A stretch of DNA of 64,000 nucleotides, from contig PLDA01000002.1 of NCBI GenBank assembly GCA_003134965.1, positions 1,426,001 to 1,490,000 of the forward strand, in the 5' to 3' direction. The notes beneath the pieces were generated by a model, which did not search any database, was not told the DNA's origin, and saw only the letters and a program-made list of their open reading frames with translations. Below are positions 18,059-25,708 of this stretch, piece by piece (position 1 is the first letter of the stretch; each line of letters begins with the position of its first letter). This DNA is from Vulcanimicrobium winogradskyi (GTDB taxonomy: Bacteria > Vulcanimicrobiota > Vulcanimicrobiia > Vulcanimicrobiales > Vulcanimicrobiaceae). Made by a program: the position numbers and the translations under genes.

Positions 18059-19231
18059 GTGTCGAAGAACCTGTTGTTCATCCCCGGTCCCGTCACCGTC
18101 GCGGAGTCCGTGCTGGCCGCGAGCGCGCAACCGATGATCGACCACCGCGGCCCCGAGTTCAAGGCGCTGCTCGAACGGATCGCCGAGCGGCTGAAGCCGG
18201 TCTTCGGCACCGAGCGGGCCGACGTGCTGGTCCTCGGTTCGTCGGGGACAGGCGGCCTCGAGGCGGCGGTAGGGAATCTGTTCGGGCCTGGCGACCGTGT
18301 CCTGGCCTGCCCGATCGGCGTCTTCGGCCAGCGGCTGATCGCGATCGCGCGCAGCTTCGGCTGCGAGGTCGAGGTCCTCGAGACCCCTTGGGGGAGCGGC
18401 ACCGATCCGGCGGCGCTGCGGGCGCGCTTGCACGCGGACGGTGAACGGCGATTCGACGGCGTGCTGCTGACCCACAACGAGACGTCGACCGGCGCCCAGA
18501 ACGACATGGCGGCGCTCGCGGCGGCGGTCCGGGGGCACGGAGCGTACACGGTCGTCGACTCGGTCAGCGGCCTCGCCGCGAGCGAGTTCCGGATGGACGA
18601 GTGGGGCTTCGACATCGTCGTCGCCGCGTCGCAGAAGGCGCTCGCCGCACCGCCCGGTCTCGCGATGGTCGCGGTCGCGCCTCGCGCCTGGGAGCGCATC
18701 GACGCGAACCTCGGCGCGCAGCGCTTCTACTTCGACCTCAAGAAGGCGCGCGAGTTCGGGGCGCTCGGCCAAACGCCGTGGACGCCGCCGGTCTCGGTCG
18801 CGTTCGGCCTCGACGCCGGCCTCGCGGAGTTCGAACGGCTCGGTGCGGCGGCGGTCCACGAGCGGCACGCACGATACGCGCAGTCGATCCGCGCGGCGGC
18901 CGAAGCGCTCGGCCTCATCCTCTTCTCGCAGGCCGGCGCGCACTCGCCGACCGTCGTCGCGATCCGCCTCCCCGAGGGTATCGACGGCGACGCGATCCGC
19001 AAGAGCCTGCGCGAGTCGCGCGGGGTCGTGATCGGCGGCGGCCAGGCGGCGCTCAAGGGCAAGATCGTCCGCATCGGCACGATGGGCGATCTCACGCAGA
19101 CCGATATCCTCGGCGCAATCGGCGCGCTCGAGATCGCATTGTTCGAAGCCGGTGCGCCGATCCGCGTCGGCACCGGCGTCCAGGCGGCGCTGAAAGTCTT
19201 CCTCGAAGCGGATCAGCCCGCCGCGGTGTGA
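18059..19231 (+). CDS. Class V aminotransferase (serine/alanine-glyoxylate aminotransferase-like)
   Basis: A 390-residue PLP enzyme. It opens NLLFIPGPVTVAESVLAA, the substrate-loop start of the serine/alanine-glyoxylate aminotransferase group. LGSSGTGGLEAAVGNLF is the PLP phosphate-binding region, VVDSVSGLAASEF contains the PLP-ring Asp, and VVAASQKALAAPPGLAMV carries the Schiff-base Lys. The C-terminus with RIGTMGDLTQTDILGAIGALE is also typical. The GTG at 18059 was chosen because the homologous region starts right after it. The substrate could be serine-glyoxylate, alanine-glyoxylate or a phosphonate; sequence alone does not decide. It is divergent from selD. Confidence 0.9.
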   Translation: MSKNLLFIPGPVTVAESVLAASAQPMIDHRGPEFKALLERIAERLKPVFGTERADVLVLGSSGTGGLEAAVGNLFGPGDRVLACPIGVFGQRLIAIARSFGCEVEVLETPWGSGTDPAALRARLHADGERRFDGVLLTHNETSTGAQNDMAALAAAVRGHGAYTVVDSVSGLAASEFRMDEWGFDIVVAASQKALAAPPGLAMVAVAPRAWERIDANLGAQRFYFDLKKAREFGALGQTPWTPPVSVAFGLDAGLAEFERLGAAAVHERHARYAQSIRAAAEALGLILFSQAGAHSPTVVAIRLPEGIDGDAIRKSLRESRGVVIGGGQAALKGKIVRIGTMGDLTQTDILGAIGALEIALFEAGAPIRVGTGVQAALKVFLEADQPAAV

Positions 19232-19371
19232 AACAGAATGGAAACTTTTCTGCCGCCCGTCCCGCCGGTGCGCGAAGGAAACTTCCCATTCGACGAAGCA
19301 CTTTTCCTGAACTTCCGCAGGTCCCCGTTCTGAAACCCGTGTTCTCGCACGTACCAGGAGGCTGACCGCTT

Positions 19372-20253
19372 TTGCACGACTTGGCTCAACAAATCGTCAG
19401 CGGTCTTGCGCAGGGATCGATCTTCGCGAGCTTGGCGCTGGCGCTCGTCCTCATCTATCGTGCGATGGGGATCATCAACTTCGCGCAAGGCGAGCTGGCG
19501 ATGTTCACCACGTACATCGCGTGGCAGCTCACGCAGATGGGTCTGCCGATCTGGCTCGCCTTCGCGGCCACGGTCGTGGTGGCGTTCGCCGGCGGCGTCG
19601 CGCTCGAGCGCATCGTCATCCGGCCGGTCGAGCGGGCGAACCAGCTGACCGTCGTGATCGTGACGCTCGGCTTGTTCATCAGCATCAACGGACTGGCGGG
19701 CTGGTTCTGGGGCTACATCGTCAAAGCGTTCCCGACCCCCTTCCCGACGACCCCGCTCCAACTCGGCGGCGTCGCGTTCAGCGCGCAGGACGTCGGCGTC
19801 ATCGTCGTCTCGGTGATCACGCTGGGGCTGATCTCCCTGTTTTTCCAGAAGACCAAGCTCGGTCTCGCGATGCGCGCGGCGGCGCTCTATCCCGAGCAGA
19901 GCCGCGTGCTGGGGATCCGCGTCGGCTGGATGCTCGCGCTCGGCTGGGGGCTCGCCTCGGCGGTCGGCGCGATCTCGGGGATCATGATCGCGCCGGTCGT
20001 CTTCCTCGACCCGAACATGATGCAGAGCGTGCTCGTCTACGCGTTCGCAGCCGCAGTGCTCGGCGGGATCGAGAGCCCGGTCGGCGCCGTCGTCGGCGGG
20101 CTCGTGCTGGGCGTCGTCATCAACTTGCTCGGAACGTATGTCGAAGCGATCGGAAACGAACTGCGGCTCGCGGCCGCGCTCGCGATCATCGTCGTCGTCT
20201 TGCTGGTGCGCCCAGCCGGATTGTTCGGCCACGTCACGGTGCAGCGCGTCTAG
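19372..20253 (+). CDS. livH: Branched-chain-type ABC transporter permease LivH
   Basis: A 293-residue inner-membrane permease, first gene of a complete five-gene importer (H-M-K-G-F). It begins with the LivH hallmark LAQGSIFASLALALVLIYRAMGIINFAQGELAMF and has about eight membrane spans. The segment AVGAISGIMIAPVVFLDPNMM and the closing LGGIESPVGAVVGGLVLGV are typical EAA-like regions. The TTG start at 19372 follows a clear CAGGAGG ribosome-binding site. Its stop overlaps the LivM GTG (TAGTG). No neighbouring catabolic gene identifies the substrate; branched-chain amino acids, amides or aromatic acids are all possible in this family. Confidence 0.93.
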   Translation: MHDLAQQIVSGLAQGSIFASLALALVLIYRAMGIINFAQGELAMFTTYIAWQLTQMGLPIWLAFAATVVVAFAGGVALERIVIRPVERANQLTVVIVTLGLFISINGLAGWFWGYIVKAFPTPFPTTPLQLGGVAFSAQDVGVIVVSVITLGLISLFFQKTKLGLAMRAAALYPEQSRVLGIRVGWMLALGWGLASAVGAISGIMIAPVVFLDPNMMQSVLVYAFAAAVLGGIESPVGAVVGGLVLGVVINLLGTYVEAIGNELRLAAALAIIVVVLLVRPAGLFGHVTVQRV

Positions 20254-21275
20254 TGCCGCGTCCCAACGCCGGCCTGCTGACCCGCGTCGCGATCGCCGTC
20301 GCCGTGATCGCACTCCTGCCGTGGGTCGTGCCGTCGTTTCTCGTCTTCGATCTGATCTACGTCGCCTCGTACGCGATCGCGATCCTGGGGCTGATCATCC
20401 TGACCGGGATGAACGGCCAGATCTCGCTCGGGCACGGCGCGTTCATGGCGCTCGGCGGCTACGTCGTCGCGGTCCTCGCGCACAGCGCGGGCTGGCCGTA
20501 CTGGATCGGCGTCCCGCTGGCCGCGATCGCGAGCGGCGTCGCGGGGTTGTTGATCGGGCTGGTCGCACTACGGCTGGCGGGCGTCTACCTTGCGCTGGCG
20601 ACGTTCTCGCTGGCGGTCGCGACGCCGTCGTTTCTGAAGCACTACAAGTCGATCACCGGCGGATTCGACGGGATGTCGCTGCAGCCGGTGCAGGCGCCGG
20701 CCGGCGTGCCGCTCAGCGGGCAGCAGTGGCTGTACTACGTCGCCTGGGCGGTCGCGGGCGTGGTGTTCCTTCTCTCCGCGCTGCTCGTGCGCGGTCAGTT
20801 CGGGCGCGCGTTGCGCGCGCTGCGCGACAACCCGATCGCCGCCGTCTCGTTCGGCGTCAACCCGTATTTCTACAAGACGGCCGCCTTCGGCTGGAGCGCG
20901 GTGCTGGCGGGGATCGCGGGCGGGTTCTACGCGATCCCGACGGCGTACGTCAGCCCCGACACGTTCACGTCCGCGCTCTCGATCACGCTGCTGATCGGCG
21001 CGGTGCTGGGCGGCATCTCGACCTTCTGGGGCGCGCTGGTCGGGGGGATCGTGGTCGAGTTCCTGCCGCTCGTCGCGCAGCAGATCAACGCCGCGGCGCC
21101 GAGCGTCGTGTACGGCGTCGCCTTGATCCTGGTCATGATGTTCCTCCCCGACGGGATCGTCGGGGGCTTGCTGCGACTGACCTATCGATTCCGTCGCGCG
21201 CCGCCGCAGCCGGCGCTCGAGTCGTCCACCCCATCCGCCGCTCCGGTAACGGTCGGCCCACAGTCGCGCGAGTAG
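20253..21275 (+). CDS. livM: Branched-chain-type ABC transporter permease LivM
   Basis: A 340-residue permease partner of LivH. The conserved GLIILTGMNGQISLGHGAFMALGGYVVAV opening and RALRALRDNPIAAVSFGVNPYFYKTAAFGWSAVLAGIAGG loop identify LivM; the latter contains the EAA-like coupling region that contacts the ATPases. About ten membrane spans are visible. It starts at GTG 20253, one base overlapping the livH stop. The last 30 residues are a Pro/Ser-rich soluble tail (PPQPALESSTPSAAP). The substrate-binding protein gene follows after 18 nt. Confidence 0.92.
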   Translation: MPRPNAGLLTRVAIAVAVIALLPWVVPSFLVFDLIYVASYAIAILGLIILTGMNGQISLGHGAFMALGGYVVAVLAHSAGWPYWIGVPLAAIASGVAGLLIGLVALRLAGVYLALATFSLAVATPSFLKHYKSITGGFDGMSLQPVQAPAGVPLSGQQWLYYVAWAVAGVVFLLSALLVRGQFGRALRALRDNPIAAVSFGVNPYFYKTAAFGWSAVLAGIAGGFYAIPTAYVSPDTFTSALSITLLIGAVLGGISTFWGALVGGIVVEFLPLVAQQINAAAPSVVYGVALILVMMFLPDGIVGGLLRLTYRFRRAPPQPALESSTPSAAPVTVGPQSRE

Positions 21276-21293
21276 CGCAGTCGAGGAGTAGAA

Positions 21294-22550
21294 ATGACAT
21301 CACCTGTCAGAAAGGCCGCGATCGGTATCTTTGCAGCGGCGTTCGCGCTCGCAGCAACGGGGAGCACGATCGCGCCTGTCTCTGCGGCCGATCCGGGCGT
21401 CACCGATACCGAGATCGTGCTCGGCGGCACGCATCCCTACAGCGGTCCGGCGTCGGCATACGGCAATATCGGGAAAGGCATCGGTGCGTACTTCAGCTAT
21501 GTGAACGATAAAGGTGGAGTGAACGGCCGCAAGATCAAGTACATCGACAAGGACGACGGCTACAGCCCGCCGCAGGCGGTGCAGCTCGTGCACCAGATGG
21601 TCGAGCAGGACAAGGTCTTCGCGATCTTCGACACGCTCGGCACCGCGGTCAACACGGCGATCCGGCCGTACCTGAACCAGAACGGCGTGCCGCAGCTGTT
21701 CGTCGCGACGGGCGCGTCGACGTGGGGCCATGACTACCAGAAGTTCCCCTGGACGATCGGCTGGCAGCCCGACTATCAAGCCGAGGCGGCCCTCTACGCG
21801 CAGGACATCCTGCTGAACCATCCCAAGGCGAAGATCGGCGTCCTCTATCAGAACGACGACTACGGCGAGGACTACAACGTCGGACTGAAGCGCGGCCTCG
21901 GCAAGCATCAGGACCAGATCGTGAAGATGGCGTCGTACGAGACCACCGATCCGAGCGTCGGCTCGCAGATCTCGACGCTCAAAGCGTCCGGTGCGGATGT
22001 GTTCCTGATCTTCGCCACGCCGAAGTTCGCGATTCAAGCGATGGTCATCGCGGCGCAGCAATCGTGGCACCCGACGATCTACCTCAACAACGTCTCCGGC
22101 GCGGTCCCGTTCATGAACGCGGCTGCGAAGGCGGGCGGGCTCTCCGCGGTCAACGGCGTCATCAGCACGATCTACCTCAAGGATCCGGCGAACCACGCGC
22201 GTTACGCCGGCGACGCCGGGATGAAGCTCTACAACGAGATCATGACCAAGTATCTGCCCAGCGCCGACAAAGACGATGGCAACTACCTCTACGGCGTGTC
22301 GATCGCGTACACGATGTGCGACGTGCTGAAGAAAGCGGGCAAGGACCTCACCCGCAAGAAGGTCATGGACATCGCCACGAACCTCGTCGAGAAGGACAAC
22401 CCGTGGGCCTACCCCGGCGTCATGATCCGCACCTCGCCGACGTTCCGCTACCCGATCACGCAGATGATCGCGGCGAAGTGGCTCGCGACGGATTGGTCGC
22501 CGACCGGCCTGCTGGTCGACACTCGTGCGATGACGATGGCCGAGAAGTAA
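21294..22550 (+). CDS. livK: ABC transporter periplasmic substrate-binding protein (LivK/Peripla_BP_6)
   Basis: A 418-residue extracytoplasmic receptor. The signal peptide spans about residues 1-31 (AAFALAATGSTIAPVSA-A). The mature start DPGVTDTEIVLGGTHPYSGPASAYGNIGKG is the standard type-I periplasmic binding fold entry, and the body shows DDGYSPPQAVQLVHQMVEQDKVFAIF and ASGADVFLIFATPKFAIQAM. The ATG at 21294 follows GAGGAG. It is longer than E. coli LivK and closer to the amide/urea and aromatic-acid receptors of the family. It belongs to the operon that includes the LivG/LivF ATPases immediately downstream. The ligand is unknown. Confidence 0.92.
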   Translation: MTSPVRKAAIGIFAAAFALAATGSTIAPVSAADPGVTDTEIVLGGTHPYSGPASAYGNIGKGIGAYFSYVNDKGGVNGRKIKYIDKDDGYSPPQAVQLVHQMVEQDKVFAIFDTLGTAVNTAIRPYLNQNGVPQLFVATGASTWGHDYQKFPWTIGWQPDYQAEAALYAQDILLNHPKAKIGVLYQNDDYGEDYNVGLKRGLGKHQDQIVKMASYETTDPSVGSQISTLKASGADVFLIFATPKFAIQAMVIAAQQSWHPTIYLNNVSGAVPFMNAAAKAGGLSAVNGVISTIYLKDPANHARYAGDAGMKLYNEIMTKYLPSADKDDGNYLYGVSIAYTMCDVLKKAGKDLTRKKVMDIATNLVEKDNPWAYPGVMIRTSPTFRYPITQMIAAKWLATDWSPTGLLVDTRAMTMAEK

Positions 22551-22556
22551 CGTCTC

Positions 22557-23297
22557 GTGCCGGCGCTGCTGACGGTCCGCAACCTCACGATCCGGTTCGG
22601 TGGGATCACCGCGCTGAACGATGTGTCCTTCGACGTCGCCGAGGGCCACATCACGGGGTTGATCGGGCCGAACGGCGCCGGCAAGACGACCTGCTTCAAC
22701 TGCATCACCCGGCTGTACCAGCCCACCTCGGGCGAGGTGCTTTTCAAGGGCGAGGATCTGCTGCGGTGCGTTCCGCAGCAGATCGCCGGCAAACGGATCG
22801 CGCGGACGTTCCAGAACGTGGCGCTGTTCGATCACATGTCGGTGCTCGAGAACGCGTTGGTCGGGTACCACACGCGTTTCCCCGGCGGGCTCGCCGCGTG
22901 GGGCGCTGAAACCGCCGCGACGCGCGAGGCGATGGACGTGCTCGACCGGCTCGGGCTGGCCGGCATTGCGAACCGGCCGGCGCACGGGCTGCCGTTCGGA
23001 CTGCGCAAGAACGTGGAGCTCGCGCGCGCGCTGATGGTGCGCCCGGAGTTGCTCCTGCTCGACGAGCCGGCCGCCGGGCTCAGCCACGACGAGGTCAGCG
23101 CGCTCGGCGACACGATCAAGCGCATCGCGCGCGACTTCAGCACGACGGTCCTGATGGTCGAGCACCACATGGCGCTGGTCATGCGGATCTCCGACCACAT
23201 CGTCGTGCTCGCCTCGGGGAAGACGCTCGCGGACGGACCGCCCGACGCGGTGCGCGCGAACCCGGCCGTCATCGAAGCCTACCTCGGCGCCGTCTGA
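22557..23297 (+). CDS. livG: ABC transporter ATP-binding protein LivG
   Basis: A 246-residue cytosolic ATPase. Walker A GPNGAGKTTCFNCITRLY is at residues 39-56. The LivG-specific IARTFQNVALFDHMSVLENALVG Q-loop follows, then the signature region LPFGLRKNVELARALM (degenerate for LSGGQ, as is common in LivG) and Walker B LLLLDEPAAGLS. The H-loop is in LMVEHHMALVM. The C-terminal extension PDAVRANPAVIEAYLG is diagnostic of the Liv group. The GTG start lies 7 nt after the receptor stop, and livF follows after 2 nt. Confidence 0.93.
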   Translation: MPALLTVRNLTIRFGGITALNDVSFDVAEGHITGLIGPNGAGKTTCFNCITRLYQPTSGEVLFKGEDLLRCVPQQIAGKRIARTFQNVALFDHMSVLENALVGYHTRFPGGLAAWGAETAATREAMDVLDRLGLAGIANRPAHGLPFGLRKNVELARALMVRPELLLLDEPAAGLSHDEVSALGDTIKRIARDFSTTVLMVEHHMALVMRISDHIVVLASGKTLADGPPDAVRANPAVIEAYLGAV

Positions 23298-23299
23298 TC

Positions 23300-24007
23300 G
23301 TGCCGCTGCTCGAGACCCAGGCGCTGCACGGGCGCTACGGCCAGATCGAAGCGATCCACGGCGTCGACATCAGCGTCGAGCGCGGCGCGATCGTCGCGCT
23401 GCTCGGCGCAAACGGCTCGGGGAAGACCAGCACGCTGCGTGCGATCACCGGCACGATCAAGACCGAAGGCACCGTCCTGTACGACGGCGTGGCGCTGCAG
23501 CAGCGCACGCCCGAGGACGCGGCGCGGCTCGGGATCGCGCACGTGCCGGAAGGCCGCGGGACGCTCAGCGCGCTCACGGTGTGGGAGAATCTCTCGCTGG
23601 GCGCGTTCACCAAGAGCCGCAAGCAGATGCAGGAGCGCTACGAGCGCACCGTCGTCTACTTTCCGTGGCTCGCTGAGCGCAAGCACCAAACCGCCGGGAC
23701 GCTGAGCGGCGGCGAGCAGCAGATGCTCGCGATCGCGCGCGCGCTGATGATGGGACCCACGCTGATGCTGCTCGACGAACCCTCGCTCGGCCTCGCGCCG
23801 TTGATCGTGCGCCAGATCTTCGACCTGCTTCGCAAGATCAACAAAGAGGACGGTGTCAGCATCCTGGTCGCCGAGCAGAACGCGACGGTCGCGCTCGCGG
23901 CCGCCGACCATGCCTACGTCCTCGAGGCCGGCAACGTGGCCTTGCACGGCCCGGGCGACGAGCTCATGCGCGACGACCGCGTGCGAAGATCGTACCTCGG
24001 TTACTGA
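23300..24007 (+). CDS. livF: ABC transporter ATP-binding protein LivF
   Basis: A 235-residue ATPase. LHGRYGQIEAIHGVDISVERGAIVALLGANGSGKTS includes Walker A at about residues 38-46, VPEGRGTLSALTVWENLSLGAF is the LivF Q-loop signature, LSGGEQQMLAIARALM the ABC signature, and LLDEPSLGLAP Walker B. It ends in GDELMRDDRVRRSYLGY, as LivF proteins do. This is the last gene of the transporter operon, followed 12 nt later by a very strong terminator. Start GTG at 23300. Confidence 0.93.
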   Translation: MPLLETQALHGRYGQIEAIHGVDISVERGAIVALLGANGSGKTSTLRAITGTIKTEGTVLYDGVALQQRTPEDAARLGIAHVPEGRGTLSALTVWENLSLGAFTKSRKQMQERYERTVVYFPWLAERKHQTAGTLSGGEQQMLAIARALMMGPTLMLLDEPSLGLAPLIVRQIFDLLRKINKEDGVSILVAEQNATVALAAADHAYVLEAGNVALHGPGDELMRDDRVRRSYLGY

Positions 24008-24018
24008 TCAGAGGAGAA

Positions 24019-24058
24019 AAGAAAAAGCCCGGGAGCGGATGCTCCCGGGCTTTTTCTT
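24019..24058. terminator. Bidirectional intrinsic terminator between livF and the outer-membrane protein
   Basis: A perfect 18-bp stem (AAGAAAAAGCCCGGGAGC and its complement) has a GGAT tetraloop. A-rich and T-rich flanks give a U-run in both directions, serving livF on the plus strand and the convergent gene ending at 24084 on the minus strand. A repeat copy (24061-24083) follows immediately. Confidence 0.95.
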
Positions 24059-24060
24059 AT

Positions 24061-24083
24061 GTCAGGCTGAGCTTGTCGAAGCC
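24061..24083 (+). repeat. Dispersed repeat copy after the livF terminator
   Basis: GTCAGGCTGAGCTTGTCGAAGCC, a variant copy filling the space between the terminator and the stop codon of the outer-membrane protein gene. Confidence 0.75.
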
Positions 24084-25412
24084 TTACTTGAACATGTTGT
24101 TGGTGTCGATGTGGAACGTGCCGATCACGTCCCATGATCCGACGTGGATCGCGTTGGGGGGGGCGAACGGCGTACCCTGAGGCACCGAGTGGTAGTCCTG
24201 GTGGCGCAGCGCGAGCGTGAAGCCCGGGCTGAACCGCTTGCTCAGGACCATCGCCAGCGCCGAGTTCCAGCGATACGGAACGCCGGTCGTCGTACCGAAC
24301 GCCGGGATGATACCGGGGTTCTCGTAGAAGTTCAACGCGCCCCAGCGCACGTTTGTGGTGAACGTCACGCCGTGCTTGATGTCGAGGGGAAGGATCCAGG
24401 TGACGCCCTGGGTCGACTCCCAGTACGCGCTCACGCCGGGGTTCTCATCGTAATACCCAACGTTCCCATTCCCGTTCGGGCACGTCAGCTGCGAGGCCGC
24501 CCCGGCCGCGGTGAGCGCGCCGATCAGCGCCGCGCTGCAGACCATCCCGACGTGGTGGTCGACGTTCTGATGGTCGGCCGTCATCGTCAGCGCGAACACG
24601 CTGTTCCAGAGGTCTTTCCACGGCTTCGTCGCGTAGGTCAGGCCGGCGTAGCCGTAATGATGCTCGGTCGAGCTGACCGAGCAGTTCGCGCCCGTCGACT
24701 GGCCGTTGTTGTTGCACAGGTACGGCACCGTGCTGACGCCGTTGCCCCCGTTGGTCCAGATGCGATGGCGGAACGAGTCGCCGACGTCGAGCGTCCAGTA
24801 CCGGTCGAAGGCATAGGTCGCGTGGTACTGCAGGATGACGTCGCGGCTGTCGCTCGGACAGATCCGCGCCGCGACGCCGCCGGGCGCGGCCGGCTGAAGG
24901 ACGCACTCCAGCGGTTGGTTCACCGTGCCTTCGACGATACGGTCGAAGTACAGGTTCATCTTCCGCGTGATCGGGAAGCGGACGGTGCCGCCGACGTCGA
25001 GCGGGTCATACTGGTTGATGGGGCTGACGGCCGGGAACGAATTCCGGCTGCCGTAGTATCCCGGCTGGGTGAACGTCGTGACGACGTCGATGACGGGGAG
25101 GAAGCTGAACGGCGTCGCCTTCGGGGCCGGACGCGGGGCCGGGCGGACCTGTGCGACCGTCGGGTTCGGCGCGCTCGCGTCTGCGGGCGCGGGGATCGGC
25201 TGGGCGACCGGAGCGGCCGGGTTGGCCGGTGCGACTGGCGTAGCCGGGTTGGTCTGATCGACCGGCGCCGTTGCAGTCGTCGCCGGGACGTCAGGCGCTA
25301 CCGTTTGAGCCTGCGCCGTCGTGGTCGCGGCAAAGATGAGCGCCGCCGCGGCGAACGCCGCTCGGATCGACGCCGAGTGGTGGCTGGGGACTCGCAACAA
25401 TATGGCCTCCAT
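24084..25412 (-). CDS. Putative outer-membrane beta-barrel protein with Pro/Ala-rich N-terminal linker
   Basis: A 442-residue exported protein. The signal peptide (about residues 1-36) ends near AQAQT. A Pro/Ala/Thr-rich linker follows (to about residue 95) with repeated ATPV, PANPAAPVAQP units. The remainder has alternating hydrophobic-aromatic strands such as VRFPITRKMNLYFDRIVEG and GVTFTTNVRWGALNFYENPG, and the C-terminus SWDVIGTFHIDTNNMFK ends in Phe-Lys, close to a barrel-type terminal strand. This supports a diderm envelope. Four Cys in loops could form disulfides. The family is not recognised. The start codon is preceded by TATAGGAGG. Confidence 0.65.
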   Translation of the reverse strand: MEAILLRVPSHHSASIRAAFAAAALIFAATTTAQAQTVAPDVPATTATAPVDQTNPATPVAPANPAAPVAQPIPAPADASAPNPTVAQVRPAPRPAPKATPFSFLPVIDVVTTFTQPGYYGSRNSFPAVSPINQYDPLDVGGTVRFPITRKMNLYFDRIVEGTVNQPLECVLQPAAPGGVAARICPSDSRDVILQYHATYAFDRYWTLDVGDSFRHRIWTNGGNGVSTVPYLCNNNGQSTGANCSVSSTEHHYGYAGLTYATKPWKDLWNSVFALTMTADHQNVDHHVGMVCSAALIGALTAAGAASQLTCPNGNGNVGYYDENPGVSAYWESTQGVTWILPLDIKHGVTFTTNVRWGALNFYENPGIIPAFGTTTGVPYRWNSALAMVLSKRFSPGFTLALRHQDYHSVPQGTPFAPPNAIHVGSWDVIGTFHIDTNNMFK

Positions 25413-25530
25413 GGTTTATAGGAGGGCAAAAAACGCGATCCGCGCGCGTCGTTGGAACGCTGCATCCTAATGGCATCGCGTCCCGCCGCGCACGGGCGAA
25501 ATTTCTTTCCCTCCGAATGTATTACGCAAG

Positions 25531-25559
25531 GAGTAACATTCAGAGAGGCCCCTTGTCAA
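25531..25559 (-). promoter_or_regulatory. Possible promoter for the outer-membrane protein gene
   Basis: In the 296-nt gap between divergent genes, the minus strand has TTGACA (25554-25559), a 17-nt spacer, and TTACTC (25531-25536). The -35 is perfect but the -10 is weak. A possible plus-strand TATAGT at 25563-25568 has no convincing -35. The rest of the gap shows no other recognisable feature. Confidence 0.3.
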
Positions 25560-25708
25560 ATGTATAGTGGCTCTTTGAGGGGGGAGTCCTAGGACCTATC
25601 TGGGACGGCGCGGGACCGCTCGATCGGAAAAACAGCATTTCCTAACATAGGGTGGGCCCCAGAGGTACTCGAAGGGTCCGGCCACCCGCACCAAGACGGA
25701 GAAGCGTT